A program made the position numbers and the translations under genes. Positions 52,198-60,770 of a stretch of DNA of 64,000 bases are shown here, piece by piece; positions within the stretch are counted from its first letter, which is position 1; each line of letters opens with the position of its first letter. Below the pieces are notes generated by a model. The model was not told the DNA's origin. It worked only from the letters and a program-made list of their open reading frames with translations, and made no database searches. Origin of the DNA: Halobacillus kuroshimensis DSM 18393 (GTDB lineage Bacteria; Bacillota; Bacilli; Bacillales; Halobacillaceae); the NCBI RefSeq assembly GCF_000425705.1, contig NZ_AUDY01000010.1, positions 372,001 through 436,000 of the forward strand, read 5' to 3'.

Positions 52198-52949
52198 TAT
52201 GTTTTGGAGAGTTCGTTTGATACAGCTTCTCCTGCTTTTTTGAGGAGTTTCTCCCATCTTTCCTGATCAGCCAGGAGCTGATTGGTTTTTGCACCGACGA
52301 TGGAGAGGGCTGCGGCGGTTTCGGTTTTGCTGAAAATCGGTACGGCCATGCTGATCGACCCATCAATCGGGTCATCCACGCTTTTGGAGAGCCGTTCTTC
52401 CTTTACGTGTTCCAGCTGCTTTATATATTCGCTACGATCGACAATGGAAAGGGATCCGTATTTCTCCAGTGGCTGGCCGGCTAAATAATTCTCCCGCTCG
52501 TCGATATCCATAAAAGCCAGAAATACTTTTCCGAAATTACCATACGTGACGGGGAGGGTTTGGCCTGCTTTGGAGAAAAACCTCAATTCCTTCGTTCCTT
52601 CCACCGCTTCGATGATCAGCAGCTGATCATTTTCCATAACAGCCAGCTGTACCGTTTCCCCCAACCGGTCACGCAGGTCCACCATATGGGGAACGGCTGC
52701 ATTTCTTAATTCGTGATGAGCCTTTAATTGAACACCGAGTTCAAGAATTTGATAACCAAGAGAGTATTTTTGTGTAGCGCTGTCTTGTTTAACAAATCCT
52801 CGGGATTCCAATGTCTGAAGCGTCCGGTGCAGCGTGCTTTTTGAGATATCAAGCTGGCCGCCAAGCTCCCGGATGCTCTTTTCTTTGTTCTGGCTGAGAA
52901 CCATTAATATGTCAATCGCATTATCAATGGCTGCAATACGCGCAGGCAT
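52197..52949 (-). CDS. IclR family transcriptional regulator
   Basis: The 250-residue protein has an N-terminal winged helix-turn-helix (SIRELGGQLDISKSTLHRTL near residues 25-44) and a C-terminal effector-binding domain (LGETVQLAVMENDQLLIIEA, then SISMAVPIFSK and AALSIVGAK). IclR proteins usually control nearby catabolic genes. The start at 52949 follows AAAGGAGGTC; 52979 would place the ribosome site inside the gene. It lies 71 bases downstream of the saccharopine dehydrogenase-like gene in the same orientation. Confidence 0.9.
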   Translation of the reverse strand: MPARIAAIDNAIDILMVLSQNKEKSIRELGGQLDISKSTLHRTLQTLESRGFVKQDSATQKYSLGYQILELGVQLKAHHELRNAAVPHMVDLRDRLGETVQLAVMENDQLLIIEAVEGTKELRFFSKAGQTLPVTYGNFGKVFLAFMDIDERENYLAGQPLEKYGSLSIVDRSEYIKQLEHVKEERLSKSVDDPIDGSISMAVPIFSKTETAAALSIVGAKTNQLLADQERWEKLLKKAGEAVSNELSKT

Positions 52950-53020
52950 CGCATGACCTCCTTTACGTAACAAACGCATTTTCCCTCTATCATACCACGT
53001 CTTTTTAGTGGATGGACTTT

Positions 53021-54136
53021 TTAAGACGGGTACCGGGCAGCGAGCTTTTGATAACTGCTCATCATTTCTTTTGCGAGCTGGAGGCTGTCTTCCGGTCTGA
53101 AGCTGGCATGATCGAAATGCAGCATTTCTTTCAAAATCTGATGGGTGTAGTCCGAATAATAAATGGCCCCATCCTCGCTGATGTGATCAATCCCATCCAG
53201 CTTGGCAGAAGCTTCATTGATCTGAACGGCTTCTTCCAGCGTCAATCCTTCTGGGAGGACGGGTTCAGCCCCTTCCCGGCTCAAATAGACAGGATACCCG
53301 CCGGGCAGTCCTAGAGGAGAGGGGGAGTGTGTAAACCACTTGGCCGGCTGGAGGAGGGCAAACATATTTTTAATTGTGGAGCTTGCGGAAACGGTCGTGA
53401 ATGCTGTGCCCTCCGGATACTGTTTGATGGCGTCCCACAGCAGCTGTTCGGTGTCAAACTGGCTCGTAACATCTTGGTCATGCACCATGATTTTCATATA
53501 ATGCGGGGCTTTCTGATAGCCGGCTTCTCTTGGATAGACCCACCATTGATGATGGATGACCAGGTAGATCGTTACGGCGTCGGCCGGTACATGAAGGGTT
53601 TCAGCAACTGAAAGTTTTACAGAAGGTTCGATTACATCCACATTCCCAATGCCGATGGTAGGGGCAAGTCCGAGTTTCCCAAGGGCAGGATTGACCAGGT
53701 CGGATAAAGCTGTATTAATCACGTGCGGGGAAACAGAAGACTGGCAGACGGCCAGCATAAGGTGATAGACAAGGGCGAGCTGGCATGGAAGCCAGGCTCC
53801 CAGACTGGCTGCGCTCAACTTTTCATAGATTTCCTTAGGAAGCTTGCGAATGGTATGCCATGTCTGAAGAACGGCGCAGTTAATGATTACGTCTGGTTGC
53901 TCTCTATTAATGAGATCAGCTGTTTCGTGGACATTGGTTACGTCCAGCCTTTTGAACGTAACTTCAGGGTACAAACGGTGGACGGCCGCTCCGCTTAAGG
54001 CGTTATGCACTTTCTTCCTGCCGTTTTCCTCATTAATATCACAAACCACCAGCTCCGGGCATTTAGGATCACGAACGAGAAATTCCATAATATGACTGCC
54101 AACTTCACCAGTTCCGATCAACAGCACTTTATTCAT
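53021..54136 (-). CDS. Saccharopine dehydrogenase-like NAD(P) oxidoreductase
   Basis: The 371-residue product has an N-terminal Rossmann domain (MNKVLLIGTGEVGSHIMEFL, then VVCDINEENGRKK) and a middle domain of the saccharopine/homospermidine dehydrogenase kind. The substrate is not predictable. The start at 54136 follows TGGAGGTTTT. The longer frame to 54205 would begin inside the promoter. An operator-bearing promoter lies upstream and an iclR-type gene downstream, indicating a small self-regulated unit. Confidence 0.8.
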   Translation of the reverse strand: MNKVLLIGTGEVGSHIMEFLVRDPKCPELVVCDINEENGRKKVHNALSGAAVHRLYPEVTFKRLDVTNVHETADLINREQPDVIINCAVLQTWHTIRKLPKEIYEKLSAASLGAWLPCQLALVYHLMLAVCQSSVSPHVINTALSDLVNPALGKLGLAPTIGIGNVDVIEPSVKLSVAETLHVPADAVTIYLVIHHQWWVYPREAGYQKAPHYMKIMVHDQDVTSQFDTEQLLWDAIKQYPEGTAFTTVSASSTIKNMFALLQPAKWFTHSPSPLGLPGGYPVYLSREGAEPVLPEGLTLEEAVQINEASAKLDGIDHISEDGAIYYSDYTHQILKEMLHFDHASFRPEDSLQLAKEMMSSYQKLAARYPS

Positions 54137-54153
54137 CGTAAAACCTCCATTTT

Positions 54154-54205
54154 GGGACAGTGTCCCTTTTTTGATATTATACGTACGGAGATGATGGTGG
54201 GTCAA
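54154..54205 (-). promoter_or_regulatory. Promoter and palindromic operator of the dehydrogenase-iclR unit
   Basis: On the minus strand TTGACC (54200-54205) and TATAAT (54176-54181) are 18 bases apart. Downstream, between promoter and ribosome site, GGGACA-n-TGTCCC (54154-54166) is a perfect inverted repeat in the position of a repressor site. The IclR protein encoded in the same unit is the likely ligand, by inference. Confidence 0.7.
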
Positions 54206-54310
54206 TAGAGAACTTGTACTGCAAAGATATGAATATTGATTATGAATAAAAATTTATTGTTTTTCGATAAATGTATCGATAAAATAGAAAACAAGAATGG
54301 GGGGAGGAAA

Positions 54311-54781
54311 GTGAAAAAAGGATCGACGATATTTTTAACGGCTGTGATTTATGTGCTGGGACTGGGAGTGCTGATTTTATGCGTGTTTCTGCTTCCTTGG
54401 ACAGAAGCGGGAGCAAGGGGGATGTGGGGTTCTCATTATCCTGTGCTGATCGGGATGTATGCAGCGGCTGTTCCTTTTTTTACCGCCTTATACGAGGCAC
54501 TCCGCCTGCTGCGGCTGATTGAAAAAGAAGCGGCATTTTCCGAGGCATCGGTACACTCATTAGCCAAAATCAAGCGGAGTGCTTTTGCGGTCAGTGCGAT
54601 TTATGTGCTGGTGTTTCCGTTCTTTTACAGAGCAGGGGAAGTGGATGATGCTCCTGGATTGATTGCCGCCGGCCTTGCCTTCATGGCAGCGTCCTTTGTC
54701 ATAGGCGTTTTCGCTGCGGTCCTGCAGGCCCTGCTTAAACAGGCACTTGAAATAAAAAAAGAAAATGATCTGACGGTGTGA
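54311..54781 (+). CDS. DUF2975 membrane protein
   Basis: The 156-residue protein has four hydrophobic segments, about residues 7-28, 46-62, 90-108 and 118-140, with a basic cytoplasmic stretch between the second and third. It fits DUF2975, a family usually paired with a small Xre-type regulator, as here. The GTG at 54311 follows GGGGAGGAAA; an upstream ATG at 54236 has no ribosome site. The Xre gene begins 9 bases after its stop. Confidence 0.82.
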   Translation: MKKGSTIFLTAVIYVLGLGVLILCVFLLPWTEAGARGMWGSHYPVLIGMYAAAVPFFTALYEALRLLRLIEKEAAFSEASVHSLAKIKRSAFAVSAIYVLVFPFFYRAGEVDDAPGLIAAGLAFMAASFVIGVFAAVLQALLKQALEIKKENDLTV

Positions 54782-54790
54782 GGTGATGAG

Positions 54791-55012
54791 ATGGCGGTGA
54801 GGGTTCATATAGATGTGATGCTTGCGAAAAGGAAGATGAGTGTGACAGAACTGGCGGATAAAGTGGGGATAACGATGGCCAACCTTTCCATTTTGAAAAA
54901 TGGTAAAGCGAAGGCCGTTCGTTTTTCCACCTTGGAAGCCATTTGTAAAGCCTTGGACTGCCAGCCTGGTGATTTGTTGGAGTATGTAGAGGATGAACGT
55001 GATGAAACATAG
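54791..55012 (+). CDS. Small Xre-type helix-turn-helix regulator (YozG-like)
   Basis: The 73-residue protein consists of one HTH_26-type domain: VHIDVMLAKRKMSVTELADK, then VGITMANLSILKNGKAKAVR and a tail ALDCQPGDLLEYVEDE. These miniature regulators accompany DUF2975 genes and probably repress them. TGAGGTGATGAG overlaps the stop of the preceding gene, so translation is coupled. Confidence 0.9.
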   Translation: MAVRVHIDVMLAKRKMSVTELADKVGITMANLSILKNGKAKAVRFSTLEAICKALDCQPGDLLEYVEDERDET

Positions 55013-55826
55013 ATGTTTTCATAAGGTGTCAGACGCTGTGCATCAGCTTTTTCACTTTGGCTGGCAGCAGGCACTATCATGCATCTTTCCGGTTATCATT
55101 TTTGCAGCGCTTGCAGTTACGCAGGTATTCCCGCTGCCTGTTCTTCCACGTTATGACTGGCTGTTGATCTTCTTCTTACTGACGCAGTGGCTGATGCTTC
55201 GGTTCGGTCTTGAAACAAAAGATGAACTGAAGGTGATCACGCTTTTTCACGTCATCGGTCTGGCATTGGAAATCTTTAAAGTGCACATGGGTTCGTGGTC
55301 ATATCCGGAGCCCGGATACAGTAAGGTCTGGGGAGTCCCGTTGTACAGCGGATTTATGTATGCCAGTGTAGCCAGTTATCTGTGTCAAGCTTGGAGGAGA
55401 CTGGACGTACAGTTGGTTCACTGGCCTTCCTCCCTGTTGGCCGGAGGTTTGGCAGGGGCGGTTTACCTCAATTTCTTCTTTCATCACTTCTGGATTGATA
55501 TCCGTTGGTGGCTCGCCTCCCTTGTCGTTCTCCTGTTTATTCGGACACGGGTAACTTATATTGTTCATGGGCGGGAATATTCAATGCCGCTCGTTCTGTC
55601 CTTTGTCCTGATCGGTTTTTTTATCTGGATTGCTGAAAACATTGCAACATTTTTCGGTGCGTGGCAGTATCCCGGCCAGCAGGAAGCCTGGACGCTTGTT
55701 CACGTGGGGAAGATCAGCTCCTGGCTGCTGCTTGTGATTGTCAGTTTTCTTATTGTTGCTCTCTTGAAGCATGTGAAGGGAAAGCGTTCAGGAACAGGTG
55801 AGGAGAAGGAAACAAAGGCTGTATGA
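55002..55826 (+). CDS. DUF817 membrane protein (YoaT-like)
   Basis: The 274-residue protein has about eight hydrophobic helices and the DUF817 blocks HMGSWSYPEPGYSKVWGVPL near residue 90, FHHFWIDIRWWL and GAWQYPGQQEAW. The function is unknown; the aromatic motifs look like a lipid- or small-molecule-handling membrane enzyme. ATG 55002 is preferred over ATG 54993, which lies only 2-4 bases from AGAGG. It overlaps the Xre gene by 11 bases. Confidence 0.85.
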   Translation: MKHRCFHKVSDAVHQLFHFGWQQALSCIFPVIIFAALAVTQVFPLPVLPRYDWLLIFFLLTQWLMLRFGLETKDELKVITLFHVIGLALEIFKVHMGSWSYPEPGYSKVWGVPLYSGFMYASVASYLCQAWRRLDVQLVHWPSSLLAGGLAGAVYLNFFFHHFWIDIRWWLASLVVLLFIRTRVTYIVHGREYSMPLVLSFVLIGFFIWIAENIATFFGAWQYPGQQEAWTLVHVGKISSWLLLVIVSFLIVALLKHVKGKRSGTGEEKETKAV

Positions 55827-55828
55827 GC

Positions 55829-55867
55829 AAAAAAGAGGAAGCCTCATATTCAGGCTTCCTCTTTTTT
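55829..55867. terminator. Bidirectional terminator, DUF817 / tetR-type gene
   Basis: AAAAAAGAGGAAGCCT (55829-55844) and AGGCTTCCTCTTTTTT (55852-55867) form a perfect 16-bp stem. The last codons of the convergent tetR-type gene lie in the right arm. Confidence 0.92.
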
Positions 55868-56446
55868 ATAGTCTGCGGATTGAATGAGCATGTGTGCCGT
55901 TTCTTTCGCTCCAGCGGTCCCTCGTTCATAAATATCAAGGGAATAGGTCACCATTAATCCTTCGTGAAGAATAAACAATTGTTCTGCTATAGGATCAGGA
56001 TTTTCCAGCTGCAGTTGTCCTAAAAGAGAGGCAAACAATTCCTTCAGCCATTTTTTCTCTTCAATAATAACCTTCCGTCCTGGATGGGTTTCTTCAGAAA
56101 GCTCAGCCAGGGCATTTACGAAGGCGCAGCCTCTTTTGTTCCGTGTGCTCATCCAGTTTTCAAGGGCATCGAAAATACGCAGGATTTTATCCACCGGCTG
56201 ATCGTCCGGAACTTCGTCCATGCAGGAGAACAGGTGCTTCCTCCACTTTTGATCCCGCTCTTCCAAGTACGCTACAATAAGCTGATCTTTGGATCCGAAA
56301 CGGTCATACAAGGTCTTTTTGGTGACACCAGCTTCACTTGCGATTGTTTCCACACCTACAGCATGGATGCCTTTGGAATAAAACAGCTCTGAAGCGGTAT
56401 CGAGAATCCGCCTGGCCGCCGGTGTCATTTTTGTCGTTTCACCCAT
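55850..56446 (-). CDS. TetR family regulator
   Basis: The 198-residue protein has the N-terminal TetR helix-turn-helix (AVGVETIASEAGVTKKTLYDRF near residues 30-50) and a C-terminal TetR_C domain of the YxaF/LmrA-like group (GCAFVNALAEL). Start 56446 follows GGAGGTGG; the ATG at 56461 is part of that site. Its gene overlaps the end of the EamA transporter gene by 8 bases, so both form one transcript controlled by the twin operators at 57382-57430. Confidence 0.9.
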   Translation of the reverse strand: MGETTKMTPAARRILDTASELFYSKGIHAVGVETIASEAGVTKKTLYDRFGSKDQLIVAYLEERDQKWRKHLFSCMDEVPDDQPVDKILRIFDALENWMSTRNKRGCAFVNALAELSEETHPGRKVIIEEKKWLKELFASLLGQLQLENPDPIAEQLFILHEGLMVTYSLDIYERGTAGAKETAHMLIQSADYKKEEA

Positions 56447-57362
56447 GCAAGCCACCTCCATCTATCTGTTTGTATGGATCCGTCTCATAAGGACCGGCTT
56501 CTGCCTTTTGAATGACCCATACACCTAGAAAACATATTATCATTCCTAAGAGGGTTAAGAAACCAATTGTATCTCCAAACATAACATAAGCCCAGATCAT
56601 TGTTACAGGTGGTGTTAAATAAAGGAGACTGCTGACTCTTGTGACACTGCCGATTTTTAAGTTCAACCAGTAAAAACCGTATCCTCCAATGGTGGACAAA
56701 CCGGCGACCCAGGCGATTGCGAACCAGAAATCAAAGGTAGCCGGGGGCGCCGCATTGTCCGTTACTATCCCAATGACTGTAAAGAAAACTGCAGTTACGG
56801 CCGTTTGAATCGGCAGCGCATCCATTAAAGATAAGGGACGTTTGATTGTCTTTTCAAATAGTGTGGCGATGACAAGGGAAATCATGGCAGCAAATGATAG
56901 TCCATAAGCCCAGATCGGTACGTCTGAAGCTTTTCCTAGATCACCGTAAACGACGAACAATACGCCTGTGATGCCGATGAATAATCCGATCCACTGTTTA
57001 CGTGATGTCCCTTCCTTTAAAACAGGTCCCGCCAGCAGTGCCGCAGCTATAGGCTGCAGCGTCGTTATTAAATTGGAGGTCCCTGCTGAAACTCCTTGTT
57101 CCACGGAAAGGAATACACAGTATAAGTATCCTCCCTGAGCCAGCAGTCCAATCAACACCTGTGTCATTACACTCTTAAGACTCAAACGGGTACGCTGTTT
57201 CCATAACCACCAAATTCCCAAAATAGTAGCGGCCGTTATAAAACGCCACATCAAAACCGTCATAGAAGCTGCTTCATCGGTCCCGAGCCTCGCTCCGATA
57301 AACCCTGAGCTCCACATGATTATAAAGCCTGTCGCAGCCAGTATATTTAATTGTTTATTCAT
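56439..57362 (-). CDS. EamA/DMT family transporter
   Basis: The 307-residue protein has ten hydrophobic helices in two EamA repeats, starting LNILAATGFIIMWSSGFIGA; the second half contains the family-typical GYGFYWLNLKIG and YLTPPVTMIWAYVMFGD. Members export amino acids, metabolites or drugs; the substrate is unknown. The start at 57362 is the first ATG after the operators, with AAAGGAAGGGG upstream. The longer frame to 57569 covers the promoter. It is the first gene of the EamA-TetR unit. Confidence 0.88.
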   Translation of the reverse strand: MNKQLNILAATGFIIMWSSGFIGARLGTDEAASMTVLMWRFITAATILGIWWLWKQRTRLSLKSVMTQVLIGLLAQGGYLYCVFLSVEQGVSAGTSNLITTLQPIAAALLAGPVLKEGTSRKQWIGLFIGITGVLFVVYGDLGKASDVPIWAYGLSFAAMISLVIATLFEKTIKRPLSLMDALPIQTAVTAVFFTVIGIVTDNAAPPATFDFWFAIAWVAGLSTIGGYGFYWLNLKIGSVTRVSSLLYLTPPVTMIWAYVMFGDTIGFLTLLGMIICFLGVWVIQKAEAGPYETDPYKQIDGGGLHG

Positions 57363-57381
57363 GAATCCCCTTCCTTTCAAG

Positions 57382-57437
57382 TAAACCGATCGGTATATCT
57401 TAATACAATATAACCATACCGGTCGGTTTACTGTCAA
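57382..57437 (-). promoter_or_regulatory. Promoter with two TetR-type operators
   Basis: On the minus strand TTGACA (57432-57437) is a perfect -35 with an AT-rich -10 about 18 bases on. TAAACCGATCGGTAT (57382-57396) and ATACCGGTCGGTTTA (57416-57430) are inverted copies of one site differing at one base, one in the promoter spacer and one downstream of the -10. TetR dimers on both would block initiation. Confidence 0.8.
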
Positions 57438-57534
57438 GAAGAAGGAATAGATGGAACAGTAACGGAATTTTTTGAAAAAAGTGAAACATTTGCAAACGGA
57501 GTGACGTAAGGAGGTGTGAAAGGGGAGACGGAAA

Positions 57535-57708
57535 GTGGACCGCAGTTTACACGTGGCATCCGCGCTCATTACGGGTGATCGTTATTCACGTTACGTGCTT
57601 CCTGAGGGAGGGCTCATCAGTGCGGGCGCGGTCTGGTATGTGCTGACTATGAAAAAGCGTACATATACAGCCGTAGGTAAAAATGGATTAATGATCCATG
57701 GAGGATAG
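57535..57708 (+). CDS. Possible small protein, 57 aa
   Basis: The frame starts GTG at 57535 after GGGGAGACGGAA and encodes VDRSLHVASALITGDRYSRY, then VLPEGGLISAGAVWYVLTMK and a basic end. One weakly hydrophobic segment (about 28-39) is present. I recognise no family. The frame stays open without rare bias and has an acceptable ribosome site, but it could be chance. The 197 bases after it hold only a small hairpin (CCAGAAG...CTTCTGG near 57828-57850). Confidence 0.3.
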   Translation: MDRSLHVASALITGDRYSRYVLPEGGLISAGAVWYVLTMKKRTYTAVGKNGLMIHGG

Positions 57709-57905
57709 GGAGGCGGATACCTCAATCTTCCATTTCAAGACATTATGCGGATAACAAAAGTAAAGGACGTCTTGATTATAAAAGGAGGTCGGACCGCGCA
57801 GAGGAATTGTATATGGAGTACTGATGTCCAAAAGACCAGAAGTATCTGCTTCTGGAAATTGAAAATCACTGGGACCGGTCCATCCAATGAAAAGGGGAAA
57901 AATGA

Positions 57906-58658
57906 ATGACGAAAATTACAAAGCACAACGAAAAAGCCTGGGATCGAAAAGTCGAGGATCAGGTCCGCTATACAAGAGCGGTCGATGCGGAAGTCATTAA
58001 GAAGGCTTCTGCTGGTGATTGGTCCGTCGGGGTGACGGCCGTACGTCAGGTGCCGATGGACTGGTTTCCTGCTCCTGTCCATACGTTGAAAATTTTGTGT
58101 TTAGCTTCCGGAGGCGGACAGCAGGGCCCGGTGCTCGCTGCCGCAGGAGCTGACGTAACGGTATTCGATTTATCGGCAGCTCAGTTGGAACAGGATAAAA
58201 GAGTCAGTGAAAGGGAAGGGCTTTCGCTTCAAACCGTTCAGGGAGATATGACTGACTTGTCCGTTTTTGAAGATGAAACCTTTGATTTGATTGTTCACCC
58301 GGTTTCCAACGTATTTGTGGAAAATGTCCGGCCGGTATGGAAGGAAGCCTCCCGGGTGTTGAAAACAAAAGGCACATTGATTGCTGGTTTTATGAATCCA
58401 GTGCTATATCTGTTTGATGATCAGAAAGAAGAGCAAGGAAAGCTTGAAGTGGCTCATGCGATTCCGTATTCAGGACTGGAAGATCCTGTTGAGGAAAACG
58501 AGGCAATAGAGTTTGGACATACGCTTGAAGATCAGATTCAAGGACAGATCGAAGCCGGACTGTTGATGACCGGTTTTTACGAGGATGATTTTGGAGACGG
58601 CCGGACTATCGATAAGTATATAAAGACGATGATTGCGACAAAGGCGGTTAAAGGGTAG
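57906..58658 (+). CDS. Class I SAM-dependent methyltransferase
   Basis: The 250-residue protein has motif I in ILCLASGGGQQGPVLAAAG near residues 63-81, the acidic motif II in VTVFDLS, a motif around GDMTDLSVFEDETFDLIV (about 115-132) and motif III in VLKTKGTLIAGFMNP. It is a Methyltransf_11/25-type small-molecule methylase whose acceptor is unknown. The ribosome site is weak (AAAAGGGG). It is monocistronic with a strong palindrome downstream. Confidence 0.88.
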   Translation: MTKITKHNEKAWDRKVEDQVRYTRAVDAEVIKKASAGDWSVGVTAVRQVPMDWFPAPVHTLKILCLASGGGQQGPVLAAAGADVTVFDLSAAQLEQDKRVSEREGLSLQTVQGDMTDLSVFEDETFDLIVHPVSNVFVENVRPVWKEASRVLKTKGTLIAGFMNPVLYLFDDQKEEQGKLEVAHAIPYSGLEDPVEENEAIEFGHTLEDQIQGQIEAGLLMTGFYEDDFGDGRTIDKYIKTMIATKAVKG

Positions 58659-58690
58659 GGGACAGAAGGTTTTGGTTGTAGGAGAATAAC

Positions 58691-58724
58691 AGCAGGCAGC
58701 ACCTTGATCAAGGTGCTGCCTGCT
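58691..58724. terminator. Perfect 34-bp palindrome between convergent genes
   Basis: AGCAGGCAGCACCTTGA (58691-58707) and its exact inverse (58708-58724) have no spacer and can form a 17-bp hairpin. The T-tail is short (TTTACG), so termination efficiency is uncertain. It lies between the methyltransferase and DUF2515 genes. Confidence 0.75.
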
Positions 58725-58750
58725 TTACGTACATTAGGGAGAATCTCTGA

Positions 58751-59851
58751 TTACGGAAAAAAGGTTTGTTTCGCCTGGACCGCGGTGTGGACTTCCTCCA
58801 GAGACTGGCAGCAGGCAGCTTCTATTTCTCCTGAAAATTTTTCCGGTTTCTTTTTCAGCAGACGAAGCACATGACAATCGGTAAACCAGTCTCCTTCTTC
58901 CGCGGGAGGGTGGATCCAGTCATCCCAGGCACTTGTTAGCGCCGGACTGAAAAGCTTGTTTCTCCCAAGCCCTCTGCATGGACTTGAAGATGATACAGGT
59001 GTCGAACTGTTCCCTTCCATAAGGAATAACTCAGGCCAGTAATCCGCTCTTGATCCGGTATGAGGACGGGATTCGGCCCACAGAATGATGGATTCCAGCC
59101 GTGATTCTATAGAATAGAGGAGGTCGTAGAGGGAACGCCCCAGTGATACGCGTTTATTTACGGAAGTGAAATGGTGAACCGTCCCACCCGTCAATTTTAT
59201 CCGCTTTTGTACAGGTGTCAGATAAGGGAAAAGGATGTGGTTCATGGACATGAGTTCCTGAAGCTTAAACATGACTTTATCCATCACTGTCTGCATGTAC
59301 AGAGAGTTGTTAAGTACACGATTTTCAATATAATGCTGTTCGTTTACAATCAGGGCTTTGGTGATTTCTTCACTGCAGCCGCTTTCCCAGAAACGTTCCC
59401 AGAAAGGGCGCATGAAGGCGGATACATTCAGAGAGGGTAACAAATGCCAAAGGGGCTCTCCCCGCTTCCGGCTGTATTCATAGAGAAGAAGTTGAGGATA
59501 GGCATCCTGAAAAATGAGCCAGTTCCCCCGTTCCAAAAACATATAAAAATCGACCGCTTCTTTTGCTGTCAGCAGTTTAGGGAGATAAGTTCCCTTTAAA
59601 TCGGTCATATTCCAACCGGCATTTCTCGAGACTAAATGGGCAAGGAGAGCCCAGTGGATTTCTGGGTGAATGAGAAAGAAATCCAAATAGGCTTTTGTAC
59701 GGGTGACATTGTTCTGATTGGCTTTCTTCGTTTTATATCTGATGGTCTCCAACAGTTTTTTTTCTTTATTATCCAGCTGTGGTGGTGGACTCGATTTTAA
59801 AGCATTCTTCAACTGCTTCTTTAGAACACCTGCATCAGAACGGAAATTCAC
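58751..59851 (-). CDS. DUF2515 protein (YppC-like)
   Basis: The 366-residue protein contains the family block NVTRTKAYLDFFLIHPEIHW near residue 48, followed by ALLAHLVSRNAGWNMTDLKG, and many Trp and aromatic residues. Its function is unknown. No signal peptide or membrane helix is evident. The GTG at 59851 is chosen because GGAGGGGG precedes it; the ATG at 59893 lies before that site. It is monocistronic. Confidence 0.82.
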   Translation of the reverse strand: MNFRSDAGVLKKQLKNALKSSPPPQLDNKEKKLLETIRYKTKKANQNNVTRTKAYLDFFLIHPEIHWALLAHLVSRNAGWNMTDLKGTYLPKLLTAKEAVDFYMFLERGNWLIFQDAYPQLLLYEYSRKRGEPLWHLLPSLNVSAFMRPFWERFWESGCSEEITKALIVNEQHYIENRVLNNSLYMQTVMDKVMFKLQELMSMNHILFPYLTPVQKRIKLTGGTVHHFTSVNKRVSLGRSLYDLLYSIESRLESIILWAESRPHTGSRADYWPELFLMEGNSSTPVSSSSPCRGLGRNKLFSPALTSAWDDWIHPPAEEGDWFTDCHVLRLLKKKPEKFSGEIEAACCQSLEEVHTAVQAKQTFFP

Positions 59852-59997
59852 TGTACCCCCTCCCCTATACACAAAAGTGTTGAAGTTTTTCATGATTTTT
59901 CTAGTGTATGCAGGAATTTAAACCGTATGTAAAACAAGGAAGGAATATCGTTGGATCTCAACGAATCTTTCTAAAATAAGGGGATAAAGAGGGGGAA

Positions 59998-60672
59998 GTG
60001 TGGCAGCTCAGTGTCGAAATTACAAAGGAGGAAGTCCTATTGGTGCAGCGTATGATGTGGGATCATCTTGATGCCGCCGGTTCGGAATATGTGACGATAG
60101 ACAAAGGGGCAGATGGTATGGAAGTGAACGGTACCGTGCTGTTGATCAGTGGCAGCAGCCCCTGCCGCATCTCTTATGTTTTAAGGCTTGGTCATGACTG
60201 GAAAACGAAGAAGCTGAAGGTTTTTACCAACGAAGAAAAAGACCCGTTCGTTATTGAAGCAGTTAAAGAGGACAAGTGGTGGGTGGGAGGCTGTTATATG
60301 GAGGCGCTGGATGGGGCGTCCAATGTCGATATGCCGATCACTCCTGTCACCCACTCGCTTCCGATCAACCGGGTTTCATGGATGGTTGGAGAGAAAAGAA
60401 CGTTTAAAATGGTCTCTGTACAGCCGCTGAGCAGGGAAGTTATACCACTAATGCAGACGTATACGTATCTAGGGGATTCTGATGGCTGCCGGATTTTCCA
60501 GTACAGGTGCCGGAATTACGAAACGGCGCTGGTCGTTGACCAAAACGGATGGGTTGTCGAATATCCAGGATGTTTTTACAGGCAGGGAGTGTCAGATTAC
60601 ACGGGTATTTTTCCCGGGACACAGGTATTTCTCACTTCGGAAGGTAAATCAGGGGGAAGGCTACCATCCTGA
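59998..60672 (+). CDS. Putative glycolipid-binding domain protein (DUF1089)
   Basis: The 224-residue protein matches the Glycolipid_bind (DUF1089) pattern, with SGSSPCRISYVLRLGHDWKT near residues 50-70, GCYMEALDGASNVDMPITP near 98-116 and FQYRCRNYETALVVDQNGWV, then VEYPGCFYR. It is probably cytoplasmic. Start GTG 59998 follows AGAGGGGGA. The ligand is unconfirmed. Confidence 0.78.
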   Translation: MWQLSVEITKEEVLLVQRMMWDHLDAAGSEYVTIDKGADGMEVNGTVLLISGSSPCRISYVLRLGHDWKTKKLKVFTNEEKDPFVIEAVKEDKWWVGGCYMEALDGASNVDMPITPVTHSLPINRVSWMVGEKRTFKMVSVQPLSREVIPLMQTYTYLGDSDGCRIFQYRCRNYETALVVDQNGWVVEYPGCFYRQGVSDYTGIFPGTQVFLTSEGKSGGRLPS

Positions 60673-60739
60673 CGGCAATTCCGTCGGAGGAGAAGAGGAT
60701 GGATAACTTGCTCGATATCAACAGTTTCTTTACACTTTT

Positions 60740-60753
60740 TGTAAGCGCTTTAA
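60740..60753 (+). promoter_or_regulatory. CcpA cre site before the acyl-CoA ligase gene
   Basis: TGTAAGCGCTTTAA matches the cre consensus TGWAARCGYTWWCA at 13 of 14 positions and ends 17 bases before the start codon. Bound CcpA would block transcription or elongation when glucose is plentiful. Confidence 0.8.
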
Positions 60754-60770
60754 AATAGGAGGGTGTTAGC

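Noticed and set aside
57735-58082. 115-codon antisense frame over the methyltransferase start
   Set aside because: It overlaps a convincing gene, has no ribosome site and its protein has no family features.
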